From Owenia fusiformis (lineage: Eukaryota; Annelida; Polychaeta; Sabellida; Oweniidae), in assembly GCA_903813345.2 (NCBI GenBank), contig CAIIXF020000010.1:4147169-4207168 (forward strand): 60,000 nucleotides of DNA. The letters are read 5' to 3'. Made by a program: the position numbers and the translations under genes. Position 1 is the first letter of the stretch; each line of letters begins with the position of its first letter. Of this stretch, positions 1 through 12,050 are shown piece after piece. Below the pieces are notes generated by a model. It was not told the origin of the DNA, searched no databases, and saw only the letters and a list, made by a program, of their open reading frames with translations.

Positions 1-1173
1 CGTATTTTTTGTAAATTTTGCTAAGGACTTTTTGATGCATTTTGCGGGAAAGCAAACCTGCGTGAAAAGGACCAAGTTAATAAATCAATATTCTGAAAAG
101 GTGCTAAAAGGTATTGTGGTCGAATACCTCTTCCATATGGTTAAATATCAATTTACAGAAGAAGATTACTCTCCAACATCAAGTTTTGTTAGGTACGATT
201 CAGACCGTTACCATGGCAACTTTGCTATAAATCGCACCAGTCTGTATATTTTTAGCAAAAATATGTTCGGATGGTTGAACCCCTGATAATGTGTTCCAAG
301 TAAACATGTAAATGCCAACACCATTATTACCTTGCGAAAAATTTCAAAAACATGTGGTATAAGGTAATTTCATATCAGGTAAGTCTCACACTTTAGCCTT
401 TTCCTGGACATAACATGTTTCCAAGAGTACATACGTATATATACAAATATATTTCATTCTAAATATAAAACAAAGAACAATAATTGTTAGGAAAAGATAA
501 TTTCATAAAGATTTAAACAGGTATGAAGAGTTTTACCCAAATGTTTTCTGAGATTTGCCATTTACATTTCTCAAAGCTTTGTTTATGCTACCACCATATG
601 CCTTGTCACTTTTCATACAAAACTCGTGTTGCAATCGTTCCAACAAGCAAAACTGCATGCTTGGTTAAATTAAAGGTCACTCTCACAAATTTTATTCGCA
701 GTCGCAGTTATCACATCGATAATAGCCCCCCCCCCCTTGAATTGAATTAATCACAAAAAGCTGCATGAAATAATGCTGACATTAGAAATGGAAATAATTA
801 CCGCTTCATTAAAAGGGTATAAAAGGTGTCTCGCTGCCATTACAATTCAATCCAATCTGATGAAAGGTGCTCATTTGTAAGGATCGTGTAATGTTACCTC
901 AGAAAATTTGGTTTTAAACTATTTATTTTGTTTTGTTATTTGGCTGATTATTGATTTTACTGATATGAAATCATTGTGTCTCTTGTTGTCATTAAAGAAT
1001 TGGGGAGGGCATACAAAGCCATTATACGTATTTAGTAAACATATATATATAAATTATCAATAAGCAAAAAGGTGGGTTTACCAAGAAAAATAAAATCAGG
1101 TGTTATACAATATATCAAACAATATATTTTACAAACGGCTTGTTCCAACCAGTTATGACTGGTTATTACTCAC
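1..1173. other. non-coding sequence downstream of the calponin-like exon cluster
   Basis: No exon, RNA gene or clear repeat is supported here. A C9-10 homopolymer lies near 727-736. Because the calponin-like gene reads leftward, this stretch should be the intron after its variable CH exons; no further copy of the 131-base exon and no constant CH exon was found before position 1. Confidence 0.5.
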
Positions 1174-1304
1174 TTGCATAATGTTATACCAGTTTTTAAC
1201 TGTTTTTCAACTTCTTTTATACCAGGGGTTATTTTGTCTTCAGTTAGTTGCTGTATCCAATCTAGGCATTCCCTCTCCACATCGGCATTATATTTACTAG
1301 CAAT
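1174..1304 (-). CDS. calponin/transgelin-like gene, alternative CH exon copy C
   Basis: Read on the minus strand, this 131-base exon follows an acceptor ending TTTGTAG and ends at a GTGAGT donor. It encodes 43 codons plus 2 bases, beginning IASKYNADVERECLDWIQQL and ending in a GI.LC motif. That is the first part of a calponin-homology (CH) domain of the calponin/transgelin/muscle-protein-20 family, which binds or bundles actin. It has the same length, phase (0 in, 2 out) and splice frame as copies A (1963-2093) and B (1678-1808), but its protein sequence is clearly diverged. Using two copies together would shift the frame, so copies A, B and C should be mutually exclusive. It is the copy furthest from the ATG exon. 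Confidence 0.85.
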
Positions 1305-1677
1305 CTACAAACAAAAGAGTCAACCTCCACGCAATTAAGCCATGCCTAACAGAACGCTCATAAAACTATTAGAAGCTGGGTTTCAACAACAGAAACAATA
1401 CTACTGAAACGCAGAAAAGGGGCATGTGCGCAAAACCTGTCCTTTCTTTTCATACTCCAACTTAGTACAACTGATACCAAAAATTGTGAATAAATTATAT
1501 AATTACGGTGAGATGTATTAAAATCATCAAGAGTATTAATATTGAATGATAACTGAAATTGTGATAGGATAAGCTTTGCACATCATGCCCAAAACAAAAC
1601 ACAATCAACAGAAAAAAGGCACACGAGTGATCACTCCAGTTCGACAAGCATCACGAGGCGTTTTAGGCCTCACTTAC

Positions 1678-1808
1678 TTGCACAGTAATTGACCATTTTT
1701 TAAAGTTTGTTGGACGTTGTGCATTCCTGGTTGGATCGATTCTGCAATCAGAGCCTGGAACCATCCAATGACCTCTGCCTCTGATTCCTGGCTATATTTT
1801 CCGGCAAT
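1678..1808 (-). CDS. calponin/transgelin-like gene, alternative CH exon copy B
   Basis: This minus-strand exon of 131 bases lies between an acceptor ending TGTTGTAG and a GTAAGT donor. It encodes IAGKYSQESEAEVIGWFQAL and continues to NGQLLC. The pattern K-Y-x(5)-E-x-x-x-x-W followed by G-x-x-L-C is typical of the start of a type-3 CH domain in transgelin and calponin. The frame enters in phase 0, directly compatible with the ATG exon that ends in TAGK, and leaves in phase 2. The neighbouring paralogous exons have exactly the same length and phases. No in-frame stop or damaged splice site is seen, so it looks usable. Confidence 0.87.
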
Positions 1809-1962
1809 CTACAACATAGAGTGGCCACATGGCATGCTTCAACAAAACAACGTAGTATAACATGTAAATGGTTGGGGATTAAGGCGTGATCTACGAAAGA
1901 AACATGGCGTCAAACCAGCCAGAGTCACGTGACAGGCAATGTCACGCCACCTGGTGACTTAC

Positions 1963-2093
1963 TTGCAGAGTATCTGACCATTACGTAAGCCATCTTCTAC
2001 ATGACGCATACCAGGCTTTACTATATCGCCTGTTAACGCCTCAATCCAACGTATAACTTCTGATTCTGTTTCGGCATCATATTTTCTCAAAAT
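1963..2093 (-). CDS. calponin/transgelin-like gene, alternative CH exon copy A
   Basis: This minus-strand exon of 131 bases has a pyrimidine-rich acceptor ending TTTCTTTTAG and a GTAAGT donor. It encodes ILRKYDAETESEVIRWIEAL, then TGDIVKPGM and ends NGQILC. Of the three copies it is closest to the textbook calponin/transgelin sequence (W-I-E-x-L-T-G, then L-x-N-G-x-I-L-C). It lies nearest the ATG exon. Phase 0 in and 2 out match copies B and C. The remaining CH domain and any calponin repeats must lie beyond the left edge of the window. Confidence 0.9.
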
Positions 2094-3093
2094 CTAAAAG
2101 AAAAATCACATGGTATCAAAAGCGAGAGGCTACACTACCAGCGAACCAAACCAAAACAAATAATCTAAACCAACTAAACGAGTATACTTGTTTCAACCTG
2201 TCGAATTCTTACCGAATGGGATGGGTATGATAGAACACTGGATCGGAGGATTTTGTGGGAAAACTGGGGCGAACTTCAAACATGAAAAAAACGATTTTGG
2301 ACAGAAATTATCATATCCTCCATAATAGTACGTTATACGTTGTTCTATTACTCCAAGATTACGGACAATGAATACGTTTCATCTGAAATAGCGCAATCAG
2401 ATGAAATGTATGCATAATGGATATGATTTGATCTGAGGTTTCTGAACTCCAAAAATTGGTAAAAGATCGAGGAAAGGGTTGAGCACTCAAAACGTTTATA
2501 TAATGACTCACCCTCGATAAGAACTAAGGTTTCATGGTAGAGATGTTTCTTCTTTCGTTCGACCTACATTATAGTACAATCGTTTTAAAAAGTATTATTT
2601 CATTGCCCTTCTTCCCTATGTAGATCGAGATACAAGTGAATAGGTTAGTTATGAAGAACTAGAAAAGATACATAATGGTCGCCATGGTGAAATGGAATAA
2701 GTTAAAACTGCTTGTGAAACAGAAGTTAAATCCCATAATTCACCTAAAATAGATACACCGTCATGATTAGTGGAAAATATTAACGTATGTAGATGAAAGA
2801 TAAAAACAGCTGAACAGTTCTAGCATGGATGCCTATTAAGCAAGAAGATAGAGGCAAGACCACCATCACACAAGATATGATGTCGTCATCAACAAATAAT
2901 AGATGACATCATCTAAAAATGTGCACTGCAACATTTCAATCAGAATTCAACCACACAATAGCTAACCTCGAATTAAACCGAGTATGATGGCGACTGTTGA
3001 GAGATGTCATTGTATTAATCGGAATAGGTGGGGCATGTGTCTGCACAGCACATCCAACAGGAAGTCACACTGCAGTAATTATGCTCCACCTAC
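2094..3093. other. intron sequence of the calponin-like gene
   Basis: No additional exon was supported on either strand. The sequence is AT-rich intron between the 35-codon cassette exon and the CH exon copies. Confidence 0.5.
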
Positions 3094-3198
3094 CCGGTTG
3101 TACAAGTGAGCAGTAGCACATGCTATAGTCAGTTGGTAGCCATCAACTTGGGCCTTTACTTCTTCCAATCGCTGGTACATGTCTTGGAGGGCATCCAA
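3094..3198 (-). CDS. candidate in-frame cassette exon of the calponin-like gene
   Basis: Read on the minus strand, a good acceptor (TTGATTTTCAG) opens an exon of exactly 35 codons that closes at a GTAGGT donor. Both ends are phase 0. It can therefore be put between the ATG exon (phase 0 out) and any CH exon (phase 0 in) without changing frame. The peptide starts LDALQDMYQRLEEVKAQVDG, has a heptad-like, coiled-coil character in its first half, and ends in HLYNR. I do not recognise it as part of the CH domain, and known transgelins go straight from the N-terminal tail to the I-x-x-K-Y motif. It may be an optional exon, or the first coding exon of another isoform through its internal Met. Confidence 0.55.
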
Positions 3199-6100
3199 CT
3201 GAAAATCAACGTGTTAACAATTAGTGAAACACAAGGAACTGATTTAACATAAAATGTTGCTATTCCTGAAAACTTAAGAAAGACAGTAAATGTCGACTGA
3301 CAAGAAGGTTGCAAGGCAATTCTTTAGTTTGATTAGTCCATACCAACATACCAAAGAATACCAAAGAATGAGGAGAAAACCCACTCTGTGGATTCACAAA
3401 CATCACAAGATAGCAAAAGAAAGGATAGAAAATAATAGAAAAAATGAAATGAAGTGTATCCAACCTATTGGGATCGATGAAAGGAAAATGAAATCTAGGT
3501 CCAAACTATCAATTCTGAAAGGAACAAGGCAGTGTCTATGGGCAGTCATGTGCGAATATGACATGGTAATTTTAAGATAATCAGAAATTCATTTTCCTAA
3601 TGTTGTTGTTGAATCTCGTCAGTATATCACGCATTATGTAATGATGTATGTATGTGTCTAAATTTCGACCAGAAATTGTGATGAGGCATGCGTGATAGTG
3701 AATCAGCACCATGTGAAATGATCTATTAGTGCTACAAACAGAGCGCTAATATATGTATACTGGTAGTCGACGTAGAACTCTATATTTAGATAATCCTGTA
3801 TTTATAGAATTTCGATGCCGCGATTATCTTACTGAAATCTTGAGGTGTGAGTCGCTCTGTTTATAAACACGACTATACATATGTATAGGCATTGCTCTGG
3901 TTAGATAAAACTGGAATTGACTAGCACTTTAAACTTCAAAGTACTTTCATTTCACATTATTTACAGTGCTAAATTGTCTTGTAATATATTTAAAAATCAC
4001 TAATATATGTGATTGAAAAGATCTAAACGTGAATTGAATAGTATCGTACACAAATCTTTTATCCATGGGAAATTGTTAACTAGCAGTTGAAATATTCGCG
4101 TAAGAATGTCTTGCTTCAAAAGTCGTGATGAAATAAGTCTATCTTGGTGCTCATTTATCAACGTTGTCAGGAAATTCCCGAGAAGTATGTTTTTTCTCAG
4201 ACTAAGAGATAACGCACATCCTAAGATAATACAAGGTAGGCCATTAACTTTGGACGTTACCGATCTTTGTTAAAGAATATGTTCTGGATCTGAATAGTTA
4301 AGAAAACATTTTGTGTGGATGAGTGAGACAAAACGATAGATTTTGAGGCCAATTATTTTGGGTAAAAATCTATTCGAAATACCACCCTCTTTATTTTCCG
4401 CTCATCAAGACCAAATGAACGTAAGTAATTTACATTATCGCCGTAAGATAAGCATCCCTTTGATGGTCTCGAGTTCACATTTTTCTTTGTTATTATTAGC
4501 ATTTCTGTTTCAGAAACTCCAATTTGACAATGCCTTTGAAATGGGGTTTTTCACAAGCACGATCATTTTTCTTGATTTATATGCCTTTTAAAGATTTCTG
4601 GTCAGATTCACCCTGCGTTGTTGAAGTTATGGTCATTTTATTAGATGCGTTTAAGGGTTATCATCGTGTTATCTATTTATTTGGGGTTTAATGAGGGAAT
4701 GTGAAAGAATATCTGAAATGTACTGACATGGTGTTTACTAGTTTCACTCGTGGCCTCCATATATTCCAAAATTTATTACCGTTTATTTAAAGAAACTGAT
4801 TTTTATATTTTTGTTTCCTGTAGAAGTAAAAAATTTATTTGAATCAGTGATATGAAGTGAATGATAGCAATGTTCAGTATATGTTATGCTGACTGGTTGC
4901 CATATAGCCTATTTATTTGGTTTCCGATAAGTGGAGCTTGCCTAAAATGTACTTCCAAAAATCCCAAGACTTGTATACCAGCAGGATTCCAGACCCTTGT
5001 GTATACTTTATTCGCCCTGAATTACCCTAAACAAAACATTGCATGGGTTATGTGAGTACATTTGCAACAGGTAATTGCAGTGCTTCTGATTGCAAGGGGT
5101 ACTAGCATACGGTAATGCTTTGCTCGGTGTAGGATTTCCATGTCTGTCTAAAATTATCAGAAACTTTACTACAGAATCAAAGTGCAAGCATTATGACCTT
5201 AGATTCCATTCAGGAACCAGACATCGGTGTCGAACAAGGATAAGTGAACCTTTAAATGTTAAAACTAAAGTATGGTTTTCAATCGTTATTCTTACATCAT
5301 TATTAAATGAAACAAAATTGTTTAACAATTGTTTTTGTCAATTTAGTTTTTTATGATAGCTGTTAGTTCGCAATTCAAAGTTATGGCATAAGTTATAGTG
5401 GTTGTATCGAAAATCAAGTTGAGCGATTTCATTTTGCGCAAGGTCTTGAATACCAGTCCACTTCAGTTTATATGGTATTCGTTTCCCATATATGCCAGTT
5501 TCCTAGATTATGTTTATCTACTACAGTACTTAAAATCAGGTTCTATCATTTAACCCACACCATCAAGATCAATATGCATATCTATGCAAAATATAAACCA
5601 TGTCCACACACGGGCATGGTTATTTAGAGTGCGTTCCTTCGCTTGAAGTGGGCACACATGTTCCAAAAAGCAACGTTTAATGTGGTGTATGAATTCACAC
5701 CCCCATGAACGAACACTTGTTTTTTAGGTTCCAGTAGATGCAGGGATACCAATACAATGAATCATTATACAGCAACAGCAGACAACGCTCGGAACGCTAG
5801 AGCGATGCACCAAAAATAGAACAAACCACAACCTAGCTAGCTGCCTATCTCACTTTCGGGGAACATCATGACTTGTACAACGATACACCACCAGCGGTAA
5901 TAAATGATTGTTTGTTATCTGATGTCGACCCTGGAAGTTTCATACTTCCGTTTCTTGATACTGATACATTACACCGTACGCATAGTTCCCATTACGTTTT
6001 TTTCGAATAAAAATGACAAAAAATAAACGGAAATAAATACCAATCTGAATTCCGTACTTTGGGTATCGTAGACACAATCCCCCTAATGTATTTTGGCGCA

Positions 6101-6766
6101 ATACATGTCAATTAAAACCAACTACCATATGAACTAATGACTGGCAAATGCCCGATCAAAAACCTTTAGGGGTATTGTTTTTAGTTTCAACATGCGAAAA
6201 ACACGCAACCTGCAAAAATACAGTCGATTACTTCTCATGTAAATGTGTAATGGGAGTGGACAACACAATTCATGAACTATATAAACAGAAATGATAATCA
6301 TTTTAAGCGCTTGCCTCTTTACATCAGATTTCATCCATCCCGACCCGACAGAGCAGCCCTAAAGGATGTTAAGCTAAAACTGAATCCTATTATCTTAATA
6401 CCATACTAATCTTACAAATAAATGTGCAAGCAGCGTGCATGAATGTTATAGATGGTATATTATGTAAAGATAACATTTATACATTTATAAAACATAATAT
6501 GTTCATACATCATTCATGAAATCCTTTCAAATTAAACAATTAATTGTGAAATACAAATACATTCTTGAGTGTCTCGATGGTTTTTGAAAATCGTTAGAAA
6601 TGCTAAAATGTCTTGGATAGATTTAAACCTTTCGAGAGTTTTATTACACTTTTATATAGAAATGAAACTATTTTACAAAATACCATTGCGTTGCATGATA
6701 TGGAACCTTAGACATGTTAATTCTGTTACCATTGGAATATGATTGTTAAATCAGCCATAAACATAC
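3199..6766. other. long first coding intron of the calponin-like gene
   Basis: About 3.5 kb with only short chance reading frames. I found no further copy of the CH exon, no RNA gene and no clear mobile element. Confidence 0.45.
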
Positions 6767-6897
6767 CTTCCCAGCGGTAATCCGCATATCGCCCATTTCC
6801 TTCGGCCTGGTAGACATTTTAAGATCTTTCTCTTTCAGTTAATCCAAGAAATAAAAGATGGAATGGGTTCCTTCTGTATCCTCCTACTGGTAACCGG
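6767..6897 (-). CDS. calponin/transgelin-like gene, ATG exon
   Basis: On the minus strand an acceptor (CTGCCTTTTAG, ending at 6898) opens an exon with about 80 bases of 5' UTR, followed by an ATG at 6817. It encodes 17 codons, MSTRPKEMGDMRITAGK, ending in phase 0 at a GTATGT donor (coding part 6767-6817). Calponin, transgelin and Mp20 proteins begin with a short M-x-x-R-P-K-like tail followed by a K-I-x-x-K-Y motif. The join to any of the three CH exons (I-x-x-K-Y) recreates that start. The gene therefore codes for a small cytoskeletal actin-associated protein. The family call rests on the CH motif and this N-terminal tail; the C-terminal repeats that separate calponin from transgelin are not in view. 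Confidence 0.8.
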
Positions 6898-9880
6898 CTA
6901 AAAGGCAGACAGGCAAAACAAGGCCAAATTTATCTGTACAATGCTCATGCGCAATAACCTTAGTTGACCTTAGAGATATTCGGATTGTTATGGCTTGTGA
7001 GTTGATTTATGGCCTGGAGAAGATATGTACTGAATGCTGAAGCATTAATAAAAAACAATTAAAGTTTTATCCACTTTAAATATGCGTATTCATCAGTTTT
7101 CTGTATTGTTGTGCAGTAGTTGACAAAATGAGTTTCCCGTGACAGTATTTTTTCTCTGATTGCAGCAGAAATATGGTTCTCTAAATTTAACACTGTCCAG
7201 TCCAAATCAAAAGTGACACATATTTGTTTCGTGGTTTCATTTATACAAATTTTCGGGAGTACAATTCAGAATAAAGGAATGTAGAAAAATTGCAAAAAAA
7301 CGGACTGATTCATGCGAGGAAACACTTAACTATTTCCAAAAGTAGTGACGTCACAGCTGTAGGGAATCAGTGATTTTAGCATAGGAAGTGTCGGATTTCT
7401 CGTTGTATCTGGCTAGGCTCTTACCATATAAGCTGCGTCACGTGGTTATAGATTTGGCCAGATAACCCCGAGTGTACATGCTTCTTCTAAACCTTGCTTT
7501 GCTTTCTACATTAGCATTCGCAAAACAAAGCATCATTTAATCAGACAGCGCAACGGCAGACCTTGAACTGATATGTTATTCTAGATATTTCGCAGTTTAG
7601 AATGCCAGAGATATATTGGAATCGCTCAACATACAATTTGTACATACATTTGAAATTAGCATATACAACGTATTTGTAGCTTTGTGTAGCAAGCGAAAGA
7701 AACCGTGGGTTGTTATATTAATGTTTTTGCGGACATGGACCTTTTCAATTGTGTTAAAGGGCAGTATCAGATCTAGAGAAAAGTAGGTGGCGTAATTGCA
7801 AGCAACAAGCAAAAACGACACGCTAATTTATCTTTCATCGTCTAAAATATGTTATCTCCAACAAATCAGTGATATCCTATGCAATGGAAATAGGGAATTT
7901 ATTTAAGATTCCAAGTGTAAAAATTTGTATATTCTCTTAAATAATGGGAAAGTTAAGCTACACGTTTTTAGATAACTCAAATGTTTTTTGCAGTAATTAC
8001 AACTATTTTCCTCATACCCTTATGCTAATCTGGGCTGGTAATTACTACAAAGGGGAGAACTAACCCCTAGGCGACCTTAATTCTACACGTTCACGTATAC
8101 GTTCTACTAAAAAAAGTGCATCGTATGATTAACAGCTCCTTTATATGTATATAATTATCAGCTGGACGGCGCATAGATGTAAATATCATGGAATATGCTA
8201 TGAACTTTTAGGAGTACTAGTATAAGGTTGCTATTTCGTAGGTTCAGATACACGTATTGAAGAGAACGTGAACGTGAACATAAGGTCTCTTCGTAGTATT
8301 TATTTACGTGATTGAGTATAAAGGTAATAGTAAAATAATTGGTCAATGGAAAGACCAGTTGAGAGGAGGACAGTAATTTCTCTATAGGGGTCATAAAATA
8401 AAAAATGAAATCATATATCTTATCATCCTAATTATCCTTTTCGCAGTTCGCTCTTCAAACGAGGAGACACAGAAGTCTTTCCTTATATGAACAATTACCC
8501 AACATGCAATTCTCGGGGAAACAAATTCTAATTACTTCCTTGTTTTTCCCTAATTGGTTTAGCATGTGGATTTTCATACCTATTTTTCAATCGCTATGTT
8601 CAATTAAATGTCCGAAAAAAAAGTATCATAAACGTTTGGTCCCTTATTATATATCAAGTATCTTTATCATTGTATTGGCTCACAACGTTGTGAAAACAAC
8701 GTGTGAAAAGAGAAAATATATTCCGGTAGAGAAGGTCACGTGATCAGTTGACTAGATCGCCATATTGGAAAAAAAACATTTCATTCGACTTTCCACCCTT
8801 TCATTTCATCATCCTTACCGCACTATAAACTGCAACATCGATGCAGCAAATGAATAAAAGTACTTACCTTAAAATTGCTGAAGCATAGAGATACTTTCAA
8901 AAGGCACAAACGGCTGAGCAGTTGACCAAAGAAGAGGCATCGCTATTATCTAGGTCAATCGGTCAATTTGTTGATTATACAATCTTTTATTGATTATAAA
9001 TTATAATATATACTTGGTATACGGACCATTATAGCAATGACAAACAATACTTCCGATGGCGGTGTCATTGTTTTATAGTAGCGTTCGGGTCATAGAAACA
9101 GAATTGTGTAATTAGTTTTATTTCGTCCTTTAAGGGACACGCAAATAGCTACGCGAAATGCATCGTGCTTAAACATCAACCAATTAAATTTGTCCTCTTG
9201 GGGGGCATTTTAAGTACATACCTTCTCGATTAAAGAGCGAACCACGGAAAGGAGAATTGATATATGATATTGATACATGATTGAATATTTGAAATGTATA
9301 CAAGGTTGGAATTTGTATTTCTTTGGTTATTATAATTTGTTTACTTTGTTGTTTTCCGTGGTTGTTTTGTAATAATCACATACGAGCTGTCAATTTAGCC
9401 AGTAGAGTCGACTCAGTAGTCAGACGTAGCCACTCACGTTTATAGTCCAAGGCCTTACATAATCGCCATATTTTGAGCGATTAGTGTACAAGAGCGCAAT
9501 TAATCTATCTGTCTGCCGAACTTATTGAGGGGGAGAATAAACACAGGCGACGTCATCGATGGCGGATCTGGTTAGAACTTAGAAAAACAGTTATTTCCGG
9601 GAAAAAATGAGGCCCCCTAAAACCAAAAATCGTACTCAAATTGTGGAAACTAATGCCCACTATTAATGATTTGGCCCAAAATCAAAAATAACCCCAAAAA
9701 GCCATGTATAAAAAGGTCCACTAATTGTGGCCATACAAAAAGAAAATGTTGGGCCCATCCTAGCAGCACCCCCCCCCCCCCCCAGATACGCCAGTGATAA
9801 CAGTACATCTTTTGTATCCCTTCCTCACCACAACCATCATATAAAAAGATGTGATATTAAAGCGCATCTAAAGTACTCCT
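6898..9880. other. upstream/5' intron region of the calponin-like gene
   Basis: Apart from the possible 5' UTR donors at 8867 and 9221, nothing protein-coding is supported. At 9600-9790 there is a C-rich block ending in a run of about 14 C, with pieces that look like a worn repeat. Confidence 0.4.
8868..8960 (-). other. possible 5' UTR exon of the calponin-like gene (donor only)
   Basis: A strong minus-strand donor, TTTTAAG followed by GTAAGTAC, sits at 8867/8868, upstream of the acceptor at 6898. This would make a non-coding first exon. Its 5' end is not defined and the right boundary is arbitrary. A second donor-like site (GTATGT) occurs at 9221. Both could be chance matches. Confidence 0.25.
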
Positions 9881-9904
9881 GTAACAGTATTCCCTTCTAA
9901 TTGT

Positions 9905-10500
9905 GGGAGCTGTTACGCGGTATATGGCATACATTCATGGTTGCGCGGTATTTGTGATATGGGTGAATATGCCATACTCACCTGCGGTATATGGCATATT
10001 CCGCAGGTGAGTATGCGATATTCCGCAGTGAATATGCGATACATTGTTTTCAGTGAATACCCGATACTCACCTGCGGAATATGTCATACTCACTTGACAT
10101 ATACCGCAGGTGAAAACGTGATACAGAAAGTCTTGATTTGATTCGTTGCGAGAATCTACACTAAATGTGAAACTACACAGGATTACCAATATAGTTAGTG
10201 CGTCGAGTACTAATATAATATGAATCCTGGATTGATTGAGTAAGTTTATTACGCGAGATTGGTGACTGATACTTCTGCTAAGTTATATATTCGATACACA
10301 GTAAGTACTATTGATTCAGTAATCATCATTAATTCATAACGTTTTATTTGTTCGTTTAATCGATGCAACTGACAATTGCCGCGAACTTCCGTATCACGTT
10401 CTCAGTGGTTAGTATGTATGCTATATACCGCAAGTGAATATGCCATTTTCGGTGCGGAATATGACATATTTTTATATCGTGTTTCCCGCGTAACAGGAGG
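9905..10500. repeat. cluster of shuffled palindromic words (foldback-like repeat)
   Basis: The words ATACCGCAGGTGA, GAATATGCCATA, GGAATATGACATA and their reverse complements recur in changing order and orientation at 9915-10115 and again at 10424-10475. The outer ends carry inverted GTTACGCGG (9911) and CCGCGTAAC (near 10487). No reading frame makes sense. It looks like a foldback or MITE-type element whose arms have been internally rearranged. Confidence 0.6.
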
Positions 10501-10834
10501 TTTTTATAGATACATAAAGACAGCATTTAATTGAAGAATGTAAGGGCCAGAACTGATTGATAATCAAGCGTATGTAATGATAATCACTTTATTCATTGAG
10601 ATGCGGTAGTTAACGTGTATTTCTATCAATGAGAATAATTATCACGGTGTTATAGCATGACGGTTACGACACGTCTGAAAACGAGATTAGACGACTACGA
10701 TCACTGATTTATCCAATAAAATGGCCGCGATGGAACAGAAAACTAAGGTTGGTGCATTATTTTCTTCTACAGTGTATCAATGAAAGGATGAACGATTTTG
10801 TAGGCATCGCATTCGGCGATGCATTTAGTAATAT

Positions 10835-10866
10835 ACACTCCCCTCCATAAGTTTGGCAACCTTTTT
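10835..10866. repeat. solo terminal repeat shared with the 15,047 MITE
   Basis: The string CACTCCCCTCCATAAGTTTG, followed by GCAACC, matches the left end of the short MITE at 15,047 and part of a copy near 16,663. No partner end was found nearby, so this is probably a solo or broken terminal repeat. Confidence 0.5.
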
Positions 10867-10952
10867 TCCCCGACTTTTTTCCCCCATTGAACTACGTGTT
10901 AAAGCCTCTTTACCTTTTATTCACTTAACCTGCGATGAAAATACTTATACTA

Positions 10953-12045
10953 CAGGGTAGGCCAATAAATTTTGCAACCCTTTTAAAAGGCAAAAAAAAG
11001 TATCATAACATTATGGTATTGACATGAAATTTTTTTTACAGAAACTTAAGGATAGGCATATTTTACTATTCAAATACTTAAGCTAATACTGACTTCAACT
11101 TTTTTTGTCAGATGTTTGAATATTAATGGTAAATTGTTCATTTGTCCGAGATTTACAATTTTTCCTAGAAAATCTGACTTTCTATGATTTTATGTGATCA
11201 ACAATAACACATTCATTATGTTTACTAAATCTGCTACAATCTTTGATAACTGTTTAACCAATGTCTAGTACAGGTTTATATCAGTATCTAGTCACTATGG
11301 TAATATTGTAACACTGTATTAATTATTTATTAAACAAATGTTCTATGCATCCGCCTTTTACCTTCACAATCACATGGAGATGAGAACTGAGCTGGTCAAT
11401 GGCGAGATCCAGCAGTTCTTTTGGTAGTCGTCTCCACTTATCCTGCAGAACTTCTTATAGTTGATCAATAATTTGTGGGGTATAACCATTGACTATAATA
11501 CATTGCTCCATGTGCCCCCATGTGTGATAGTCCCAGGGGTTGGCATCTGGTGTATTGGGTGGCCATTCGACTCAGGACTAATCTTCTTCAAAAGGGACAT
11601 CTTTCAAGAATGGGGGTTCTTTCAGCCCCAAGTGATTACATATTCCAGCAGGATGGTGCTCCTGACCATAGGCCAAAAGTGACTATGGAATATCTGGAGC
11701 AAAATACCCCTTGATTCATTAGTCCTAATGAATAGCCGCACAATACACCACTTAACAAAGATTGCAGCAGATTTAGTGAACATAATAAATGTTCTATCGA
11801 TTATCACATAAAATTATAGAAAATCACATTTTCTAGGAAAATCGGTAAATCTCAGACACATGAACAATTTACCATTAATATTCAAACATCTGAAAAAAAA
11901 TTTGAAGTCAGTATTAGCTTAGGTATTTGAATGGTAATATATGCCTATCCTTAAGTTTCTTTTAAAAAAATTTCATGTCAATAACATAATGTTATGATAC
12001 TTTTTTGCCCTCTAAAAAGATTGCAAAATTCTTTGGCCCAACCTG
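10953..12045. mobile_element. Tc1/mariner-type relic with about 300-bp inverted arms
   Basis: Long inverted arms (10953 to about 11285, and about 11730 to 12045) begin with related ends CAGGGTAGGCCAATAA and CAGGTTGGGCCAAAGA and are flanked by TA, the target site of this superfamily. Both arms carry the string AAGTATCATAACATTATG. Between them lie transposase remnants on opposite strands. The C-terminal part, with a WPPNTPDANPWDY-like motif containing the last catalytic D, is on the minus strand at about 11340-11565. The middle part, with FQQDGAPDH containing the second catalytic D, is on the plus strand at about 11636-11712. It is dead: stops and rearrangement are obvious. Confidence 0.8.
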
Positions 12046-12050
12046 TATTG

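Noticed and set aside
3290-3580. 96-codon plus-strand frame
   Set aside because: No motif, no splice context, and it lies within an intron of the minus-strand calponin-like gene.
9935-10189. CRISPR-like array because of repeated short words
   Set aside because: Words differ in order, orientation and spacing, the genome is animal, and no cas genes are present.
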